Shown here piece by piece: positions 48,615-53,373 of a DNA stretch of 53,373 nt. The stretch is taken from NCBI GenBank assembly GCA_003280985.1, contig QCDH01000008.1, forward strand, positions 1 through 53,373, written 5' to 3'. This stretch comes from Prochlorococcus sp. AG-355-A18 (GTDB lineage Bacteria; Cyanobacteriota; Cyanobacteriia; PCC-6307; Cyanobiaceae). A program made the position numbers and the translations under genes. The stretch's first letter is position 1, and each line of letters starts with the position of its first letter. The notes beneath the pieces were generated by a model. The model had not been told where the DNA came from and did no database searches. It saw nothing but the letters and a program-made list of their open reading frames with translations.

Positions 48615-48953
48615 TTGAACTTATTTACTGAAAAAACTTTTAATAAAAGAAAATTTATATTCATATTTTTTCTTTTTGTTAATACTTTATTTATTAATGA
48701 AATATTTGCTTCAAAAAAAAGAAGCATTATCTCCGGAGTTGAGGTAAAAACTTATAAGAAAGAAATAAAACATATTGAGACATCTGCTTTGTTATGCGCC
48801 CTAGCAATAAATGGAAATTCTCTTGAAGACATAAAGAAAAATTTAGAGACTACTTTTAAAAAACCAATTTCTAGATCAGATAAATTTCTTATAAATGATG
48901 TAATGAGTTCTATGTGTCCTGAGTTTGACAATAGAAAAATATTTGAAAATTAA
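48615..48953 (+). CDS. Small exported hypothetical protein of module 1
   Basis: A 112-residue protein with a TTG start. A basic N-terminus and a hydrophobic segment (KFIFIFFLFVNTLFINEI) form a signal ending near FASKK. The mature part is basic and helical, with two cysteines (LLCALAI and SMCPEF). I do not recognise it. It is 27 bases after the secreted protein gene on the same strand, so it is probably the third gene of a surface-protein operon. AGCGACAAAA repeats begin 8 bases after its stop. Confidence 0.68.
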   Translation: MNLFTEKTFNKRKFIFIFFLFVNTLFINEIFASKKRSIISGVEVKTYKKEIKHIETSALLCALAINGNSLEDIKKNLETTFKKPISRSDKFLINDVMSSMCPEFDNRKIFEN

Positions 48954-48961
48954 TAATTTCT

Positions 48962-49006
48962 AGCGACAAAACACTCTTTTCTCTAGTGACAAAAAAGCGA
49001 CAAAAA
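48962..49006 (+). repeat. Right inner repeats of module 1
   Basis: AGCGACAAAAC at 48962, then AGTGACAAAAA (48985) and AGCGACAAAAA (48996), the last two exactly 11 bases apart. The first is identical to the left repeat at 46312. Direct repeats one helical turn apart next to a tRNA resemble integrase arm-type sites. Confidence 0.6.
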
Positions 49007-49095
49007 TCATTTTCCTTCCTCAAAAGTGATTTTTTATAAAAAATTTAGCAATTTGGTCTTTAACAGATGACTGTTATGAACTAAGATCTTATGAG

Positions 49096-49169
49096 CGGGG
49101 CGTGGCGCAGCTTGGTAGCGCGGGTGCTTTGGGAGCACTAGGTCGCAGGTTCGAATCCTGTCGCCCCGA
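49096..49169 (+). tRNA. tRNA-Pro (anticodon TGG), intact copy
   Basis: A full cloverleaf: acceptor CGGGGCG/CGCCCCG, D-arm GCGC/GCGC, anticodon stem GGTGC/GCACT with loop TTTGGGA, T-arm GCAGG/CCTGT with TTCGAAT, and discriminator A. CCA is not encoded. It is the only functional one of three related copies. Its 3' 49 bases and the next 4 bases recur perfectly at 51449-51501, and its 5' half and flank recur in decayed form at 46124-46240. Confidence 0.97.
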
Positions 49170-49188
49170 CTCTAATAATCCAAGTCAC

Positions 49189-49216
49189 AGACAGGTTTCC
49201 CAGCCTGTCTTTTTTA
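49189..49216 (+). terminator. Terminator of tRNA-Pro
   Basis: AGACAGG, an 8-base loop, CCTGTCT and six T. The surrounding words CCAAGTCA and CCCAG also surround the terminator at 51520, although the stem sequences differ. Confidence 0.85.
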
Positions 49217-49242
49217 TTGGTTACTTTTAAGATTAATGAGAC

Positions 49243-49280
49243 TGAGCGAGCTTTGAGCGAGATTCTGCTATGCCTTGCAA
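49243..49280 (+). repeat. Left inner repeats of module 2
   Basis: Two TGAGCGAG words exactly 11 bases apart (49243, 49254), then CTATGCCTTGCAA (49268-49280). The same set recurs at 51301-51346. A small palindrome TATCG-TT-CGATA lies just beyond at 49296-49307. The rest of 49217-49371 is non-coding. Confidence 0.7.
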
Positions 49281-49371
49281 TACTTTGCTATCTGATATCG
49301 TTCGATAAAAAAATTTGAATTTTTACTTTTTTTGTTTTTTAGATTAATATTTAAGAAATTAAAAAAATATT

Positions 49372-49662
49372 ATGAGTGATTTATCAGATGCTGTTTTCAA
49401 AGGACATCTTGCTGGTGAAGCAATCAAAAATGATGGGAATATTACTAATGCCATTGCCCAAGCATCATTAGAAGCAAAAATGGTTGGAGGTTTTGCTGGT
49501 TCAGACGATCTTAGTGAAGCAGAAGCAACTGTTTTAGAAGCAAAAGTAGCTGCTGGAGTTGCAGAAGATGGTGATGATTATAATGATGTTCTTGGAGATA
49601 TTCTTGAAGCCAAAGTTGAAGGGGACATAGCAGAAGGTTTTATAAATGGAGAGCTCATCTAA
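49372..49662 (+). CDS. Small acidic repeat protein of module 2
   Basis: A 96-residue, strongly acidic protein without cysteine, signal or membrane helix. It has three imperfect internal repeats around LEAKMVGGFAG, LEAKVAAGVAEDG and LEAKVEGDIAEGF, spaced about 23 residues apart and each preceded by a polar acidic stretch. The N-terminus DAVFKGHLAGEAIK may be a fourth, diverged unit. Likely helical. No family recognised. The 528-residue gene starts 16 bases later on the same strand, so the two form an operon. Confidence 0.75.
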   Translation: MSDLSDAVFKGHLAGEAIKNDGNITNAIAQASLEAKMVGGFAGSDDLSEAEATVLEAKVAAGVAEDGDDYNDVLGDILEAKVEGDIAEGFINGELI

Positions 49663-49678
49663 ACTCAAAAAAACGTAA

Positions 49679-51265
49679 ATGGCTCTTTACAGAAATTTTG
49701 CCTCTGGATACACAGTTAAAATTGAAAATTACAATCCTATATTTACTAGAGCTCTTAATAGAGCCATATCTACTAAAGACTGTATATTTAAAAAAAATTT
49801 TACTCTACTAAACCAAAGTGAAAATATACATAAAGTTGAATTAGAACTGAAAACACCTCGAAATTGCGGAGCCAGTTCTAATTTAGATACTTACTTTGTG
49901 CATTTGCTATTTTCACAAGAAGATAAAACTCATTCAAAATATGGCAACCCATTTGATAAATTCCTAATTTCAATAACCTATCCAACTTTTTGGGAAATCC
50001 CTCAGAAATTTATGCTTTATACTTTTAACGATTTTGCTAAATTTGCAGATAGATTAGAGGCATCTTGTAAGATTAATCTCCAATTAAAACAATTAGAATT
50101 AGATGGAGAAATATCCATAATAAAAAAACAATTTCACCCTAGTAGAACATTTAAAATCCTTGATGGTATGTTTGAGAGCAATTACAAATATGGTGGTGAG
50201 AAAACTTACTTAGATGAATATTTGAGTGAAGAACTACAGAGAGAATTACCCTTTTATGATGATAAAGCAGTAACAAAACAGAATAGCGAAATAACTAACA
50301 ACCCTTCAAATTCTGAATTAAGCATTTTAGATAAAGACACTATTAATTCAGATGCAATCAAACAAAATGATAATTTTTGGAAAAAAAATAATATCCCTAC
50401 ATTTATACCTTCAAAAGCTGAAATTCCTGAAGGATTTGAAGATATTGGATCAACAATTGAAAATTTTAAAAATGCTTTAATTAATCCAACCTCATCATTC
50501 CAAACATTCTTCAATGATTTAGATTTTATAACTAACGAAGGTGAATCTAATTTCATCAATGACGAAGTTTTAAATACGCCTCCTTTTGATGAATCTGTTT
50601 ATTGTGCCCTAATAAAAGAAATGCATAGATATTCTTTAGCTGAATTAAAAGATAAGAATGAAGAGAATTCCAGTATTAAAAGTAAATTTGGAGCAATTGC
50701 AGGAGGTTTACTAGGAGTTTTAGCTAGAAATCCTTTGGCACCATTCATGGGTATTAATATAGGTTCAAGCTTTGCAAAGATTGGAGTAAATAAACTAACA
50801 AAAGTCGAAGAAATTTTGCCAGACCCTAAGTTGCAATTCCTAAATGACAATTATTCTTTTCTCTCAATCGGCCGATCACAAATGCCTAAGACAAGAAGAG
50901 TCATTTTTGCTCCATTAAAAAATGATCACAATAAGATATATTTTCGAATTATTCCCGCAATCGTGACACTTGATTTTGTCTTGCCAATGCAAGTTTTTAA
51001 AATTGGTTTGAAAGAATACTATTTACGTCCTATAGGTGCGGGTATAGAGAGGAATCAAACCAATTATGATTCAGTAAAGATGCATAGAAAATATTACCAC
51101 TCGAGAGTAGGGGATGGCATCACAAATGATACTGGAGAAAGAGTTACTATTATTGGCCCTGATATTGAAAATATTGACTTCAAACTTTTTTACTATCAGA
51201 GTGATAGCCAGAATCTAAATTACCTTTATTTTGACTATATTAAGCAACCAGGATTTGTATATTAA
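49679..51265 (+). CDS. Large unknown protein of module 2
   Basis: A 528-residue protein that I do not recognise. No signal peptide at the start. The N-terminal part (1-170) is a mixed alpha/beta region with aromatic clusters. Residues about 175-260 are polar, Asn- and Ser-rich and probably flexible. A glycine-rich hydrophobic hairpin lies at about 338-366 (GAIAGGLLGVLARN, then PFMGINIGSSFAKIG), resembling a membrane-inserting or glycine-zipper element. The C-terminal 150 residues are strand-rich and end KQPGFVY. The layout could suit a membrane-active or structural protein, but nothing proves it. It is bounded by the module's end repeats. Confidence 0.8.
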   Translation: MALYRNFASGYTVKIENYNPIFTRALNRAISTKDCIFKKNFTLLNQSENIHKVELELKTPRNCGASSNLDTYFVHLLFSQEDKTHSKYGNPFDKFLISITYPTFWEIPQKFMLYTFNDFAKFADRLEASCKINLQLKQLELDGEISIIKKQFHPSRTFKILDGMFESNYKYGGEKTYLDEYLSEELQRELPFYDDKAVTKQNSEITNNPSNSELSILDKDTINSDAIKQNDNFWKKNNIPTFIPSKAEIPEGFEDIGSTIENFKNALINPTSSFQTFFNDLDFITNEGESNFINDEVLNTPPFDESVYCALIKEMHRYSLAELKDKNEENSSIKSKFGAIAGGLLGVLARNPLAPFMGINIGSSFAKIGVNKLTKVEEILPDPKLQFLNDNYSFLSIGRSQMPKTRRVIFAPLKNDHNKIYFRIIPAIVTLDFVLPMQVFKIGLKEYYLRPIGAGIERNQTNYDSVKMHRKYYHSRVGDGITNDTGERVTIIGPDIENIDFKLFYYQSDSQNLNYLYFDYIKQPGFVY

Positions 51266-51300
51266 AGTTCAATTAAAGTGAATTTTTCATTGATCTTTGG

Positions 51301-51346
51301 TGAGCGAGATTTGAGCGAGCTTTTGCATACCTATGCTATACCTTGC
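51301..51346 (+). repeat. Right inner repeats of module 2
   Basis: Two TGAGCGAG words 11 bases apart (51301, 51312), then CTATGCTATACCTTGCAA. This matches the left set at 49243-49280 in order and orientation, with a 5-base insertion. The following 51347-51448 has no gene. Confidence 0.7.
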
Positions 51347-51448
51347 AACATTAGATTGCAATATTGAGACTCATATTAATCCTAGTCATACCAACTCATA
51401 AGCTATAGCCTCACTTGTTTCTCATGGGGGCTGTCGCATTTTGCGTAG

Positions 51449-51501
51449 CGGGTGCTTTGGGAGCACTAGGTCGCAGGTTCGAATCCTGTCGCCCCGACTC
51501 T
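51449..51501 (+). repeat. 3' half of tRNA-Pro, 53-bp perfect direct repeat (attachment-site remnant)
   Basis: Identical over 53 bases to 49121-49173, from the end of the D-stem through the anticodon, T-arm and 3' acceptor strand. The acceptor 5' strand and D-arm are missing (the preceding bases only vaguely resemble them), so this is not a functional tRNA. A duplicated tRNA 3' end at the far side of an insertion is the classic product of integration into a tRNA gene. Confidence 0.9.
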
Positions 51502-51519
51502 TAAAAACCAAGTCATACT

Positions 51520-51546
51520 AGCGAGTTACCCAGACTCGCTTTTTTA
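51520..51546 (+). terminator. Terminator following the tRNA-Pro fragment
   Basis: AGCGAGT, a 7-base loop, ACTCGCT and a T-run. It is framed by the same CCAAGTCA and CCCAG words as the terminator of the intact tRNA, so the two regions are homologous while the stem has been replaced with base pairing kept. Confidence 0.85.
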
Positions 51547-51554
51547 TTGAAAAA

Positions 51555-51590
51555 TTTGACGGCAGGAAGAGCCGTCAAAATGCCGTCAAA
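51555..51590 (+). promoter_or_regulatory. Hairpin and repeated GCCGTCAAA at the start of the terminase-like gene
   Basis: Perfect 9-bp inverted repeat TTTGACGGC/GCCGTCAAA with the 7-base loop AGGAAGA, followed 2 bases later by another GCCGTCAAA whose last base is the A of the ATG. The loop holds the only Shine-Dalgarno-like sequence. It could be a protein operator or a translational control hairpin. Confidence 0.55.
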
Positions 51591-51916
51591 TGCAAGGCTC
51601 TTTCAAGTTATTCGAGTCAGGCATGGGGGTGTCTGAAGTAACTAGAACCCTTGTCAGGGACTACGGGATTACTCGTAGAAGTGCGAATCTGGACGTTAAT
51701 TGGGCAAGTGCTCAAATAGTGAAGAGCATGAAGAAGTACGAGAAAACAGACCTTCTGGGATGGTTAATAACACAGACTGAGAGGGTATATATAAAAGCCC
51801 TGGAAGCTAATCAACTAAGTGCAGCTATTGGAAGTTTGAATTTAATGCACAAAATCACGATTGAAGCGTCAGATAAAAGAAAACAGAACCCATTTCATGG
51901 AAATTACAAGCATTAG
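51590..51916 (+). CDS. HTH protein resembling a phage terminase small subunit
   Basis: A 108-residue protein. The N-terminal part has a helix-turn-helix (FKLFESGMGVSEVTRTLVRD, then YGITRRSANLDVNWA). The C-terminal part has the pattern DLLGWLITQTERVYIKALEA followed by NQLSAAIGSLNLMHKI, resembling the oligomerisation helices of small terminases that bind pac DNA. No partner large terminase or other phage structural gene is visible. Lone small terminases are typical of phage satellites. The ATG chosen follows a stop at 51557 with no other start between. Codon use is less AT-biased than in neighbouring genes. A plain HTH regulator remains possible. Confidence 0.6.
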   Translation: MQGSFKLFESGMGVSEVTRTLVRDYGITRRSANLDVNWASAQIVKSMKKYEKTDLLGWLITQTERVYIKALEANQLSAAIGSLNLMHKITIEASDKRKQNPFHGNYKH

Positions 51917-52352
51917 TTTTGTATAAGGTGTGTTGTGTTTAATTAGTTGGTATTTAACACTAATAAAACATCAATAAAACACATCTTATATTCCTTCTAA
52001 TACCTATATATAACTACATTTATATATTAATAAAACACATAAAACCTACTATAAAAAGAATTGTGCCCCAGACAGTACTACTTAGGTCTTTTTGAGACTA
52101 TTTAACCTACTTTCAACGGTTTTGGAGTCTCATTTCATTTTTCAAAAGTGTGTTTTATTAGTGTTTAATTCGTGTTTTATGTCCAGTATCAGTCCAAGAC
52201 TACTTAAGAAATTCATTTCAGCTAATTGACCCTTATTGTAGATTGACTGTCAATTAATCAAAAGTTAATACTATGTTTACGCGGTGTGGTTATTAGAGAG
52301 TTAGGAGTGCAGCTTTACCCCTCTTTTTTTATGCAAGTAGTAAGCGTTTCAT
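51917..52352. other. Gene-free stretch with iteron-like repeats
   Basis: AATAAAACA words at 51962, 51973 and 52029 (the last two extend to AATAAAACACAT). Inverted copies are at 52149-52159 and, less perfect, 52172-52180. GTGTTTAATT occurs at 51935 and 52161. Between the direct and inverted sets lies a 7-bp hairpin TGAGACT/AGTCTCA (52093-52132). No coding frame. The layout recalls a replication origin, a packaging site or a regulator-binding array. Confidence 0.55.
52239..52265 (+). repeat. Direct repeat, left copy, flanking the propeller gene
   Basis: TAGATTGACTGTCAATTAA followed by TCAAAAGT; nearly identical to 53321-53343. It contains the palindrome TTGACTGTCAA. Confidence 0.55.
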
Positions 52353-53216
52353 TCATCTTGTAGTAGAAATTTGAATATTTTTTTCTCCAATAACAAACAT
52401 AGAAGGATCGTTTAATTTATGGTTGAATTCTTTTTGCCAATTTTTAAAATCCTTCGTACTTGCTACAAACCTAGTTCCAAGAAAATATACTTTTTCATTT
52501 TTAATAAAAAAGTTTCCTAACCAATCACCTTTTGAATCTATCTTTAGATCATCCCCCCTAACAAAGAGTAATCCGTCGGTTGAATAGGAATAATATCCAA
52601 TTCCATCATTTCTATGAGAAGGAGTTATCATGTGCCACAAATCATTAAAAAAAACTACAGCACAATCTTTTATATCAAATCCTTTTTTCCTAAAACGTTT
52701 CCCTGGTTCAATGTTGAAATATTCTCCATCGTCAGATACGGCAGAAGCAATATATGTTCCTTTTTTTGAATGTGTTGTGAAATACATTCTGTATTTACCT
52801 TCCGAAGTTCTTACTACTGTTGGATCTACTGGATATTTTTTAGGCTTATTTAAAATTTTGGAATCATTGCTAGCTGAAAATTTTACAACTTTTGGTTCAG
52901 ACCAAATTTGATCTTTGTAATCAATAAAAGCAATGTGATCAAAATTTCTAATTTTCTCTTTATCTGTTGTCAACCACTGAAAGTAAACTCTAGGAGTTCC
53001 CTCAAAATCGACAATATTCGATACTCCTGCTTGTTTTACGATAGTTTGTTTAGGTTTTTCTAATCTTAGTTTGTCTGAATCTTTAATAATCGCAGATAAG
53101 TTTTCATTCCATGGACCATTACTAGATAAATTTTTGGGTTTACCCCAATGATCAGCCATCACTGATGAAGCACTTAAACCTAAAATAAAGATATTTGCAA
53201 ATAAAAATTTTTTCAA
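52353..53216 (-). CDS. Secreted beta-propeller protein (GH43/GH32-like fold)
   Basis: A 287-residue exported protein. A signal peptide (MKKFLFANIFILGLSASSVM) is followed by repeated blades: STHSKKG-type and FIDYKDQIWSEPKVVKF, YPVDPTVVRTSEGKYRMYFT, IGYYSYSTDGLLFVRGDDL and ASTKDFKNWQKEF. The repeated DPTVV...GKYRMYFT pattern is typical of five-bladed propellers of the GH43/GH32/GH68 and related families. Catalytic residues cannot be assigned safely, so it may bind rather than cleave glycans. It is outside the tRNA-bounded modules but flanked by a 1.1-kb-spaced direct repeat. Confidence 0.75.
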   Translation of the reverse strand: MKKFLFANIFILGLSASSVMADHWGKPKNLSSNGPWNENLSAIIKDSDKLRLEKPKQTIVKQAGVSNIVDFEGTPRVYFQWLTTDKEKIRNFDHIAFIDYKDQIWSEPKVVKFSASNDSKILNKPKKYPVDPTVVRTSEGKYRMYFTTHSKKGTYIASAVSDDGEYFNIEPGKRFRKKGFDIKDCAVVFFNDLWHMITPSHRNDGIGYYSYSTDGLLFVRGDDLKIDSKGDWLGNFFIKNEKVYFLGTRFVASTKDFKNWQKEFNHKLNDPSMFVIGEKNIQISTTR

Positions 53217-53320
53217 AGCAAAATATAATTGTATTTATTTTTAATTCTTTAATTTAAGATAAGTTTAAGTAAAGAAATTTTGTAATCACTTCAAAACTCA
53301 CCAAGATTTATTATTTACTT

Positions 53321-53343
53321 TAGATCGACTGTCAATTAAAAGT
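53321..53343 (+). repeat. Direct repeat, right copy, flanking the propeller gene
   Basis: TAGATCGACTGTCAATTAA followed by AAGT, matching 52239-52265 with one substitution and a 4-base deletion. It lies upstream of the propeller gene start. Confidence 0.55.
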
Positions 53344-53373
53344 AGCTCGAAATAACAGTTGAATCATAAATAT

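Noticed and set aside
51421-51448. A 5' half of a tRNA directly upstream of the 51449 fragment
   Set aside because: Only loosely similar (ATGGGGGCTG, GCGTAG). The acceptor strand does not pair with CGCCCCG well enough to call a gene.
51917-52200. CRISPR array
   Set aside because: The repeats are only 9-12 bases, irregularly spaced and in both orientations, and no cas genes are present.
46241-53373. A complete prophage
   Set aside because: No integrase, large terminase, capsid, portal or tail gene is visible; only a terminase-small-subunit-like gene and tRNA-linked repeats.

Overview
The window is from a marine picocyanobacterium, almost certainly a high-light-adapted Prochlorococcus. The evidence is the very low GC content, the compact genes, a 35-residue high-light-inducible protein, PsbY, Ycf54, CrtH, a PsbP-like lipoprotein, and a porin leader carrying a perfect match to the target of the picocyanobacterial sRNA Yfr1. 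I made this identification from sequence features alone, without any database search.

Bases 1-39822 are ordinary core genome. In order: the 3' part of malQ; an HTH/membrane protein; an ABC1 kinase; a PLP decarboxylase with cdsA; a clpC-dehydrogenase-hydrolase run; rimI; a forward operon lysA-cdaA-uppS-bioB-trhO-unknown; lipA-recR (reverse); a PsbP-like lipoprotein; deaD-small secreted protein-ABC exporter (reverse); a six-gene reverse operon pdxJ-ycf54-recC-methyltransferase-recB-recD; plsC-like, a helical-repeat protein, bolA and grxD; an aspartate-less response regulator; then crtH, trmFO and psbY (reverse). Themes are cell envelope and lipid synthesis, cofactors, proteostasis and RecBCD repair.

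Bases 39823-46120 are a transition zone: tRNA-Lys, an hli gene with its own promoter and terminator, a tiny zinc-ribbon protein, a highly structured porin gene, a TPR-sulfotransferase fusion, two small unknown proteins, and apt.

Bases 46120-53373 are an island organised around tRNA-Pro(TGG). There are three related copies. A decayed 5' half plus upstream flank lies at 46124-46240, an intact gene at 49096-49169, and a 53-bp perfect copy of the 3' half plus a related terminator at 51449-51546. They delimit two small modules. Module 1 (46241-49020) encodes an inverse-autotransporter-type beta-barrel, a separately encoded cysteine-containing secreted protein and a small exported protein. Module 2 (49170-51448) encodes two proteins I do not recognise (96 and 528 aa). 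Each module has short direct repeats of about one helical turn (AGCGAC or TGAGCGAG) just inside both ends, like integrase arm sites. Beyond the last tRNA fragment lie a terminase-small-subunit-like gene with a hairpin and repeats at its start, a gene-free stretch with repeated AATAAAACA motifs, and a secreted beta-propeller gene flanked by a 1.1-kb-spaced direct repeat. No integrase is visible. I read this as tandem, non-autonomous, tRNA-targeted elements of the phage-satellite or tycheposon type known in Prochlorococcus. The surface-display module is the most interesting cargo.
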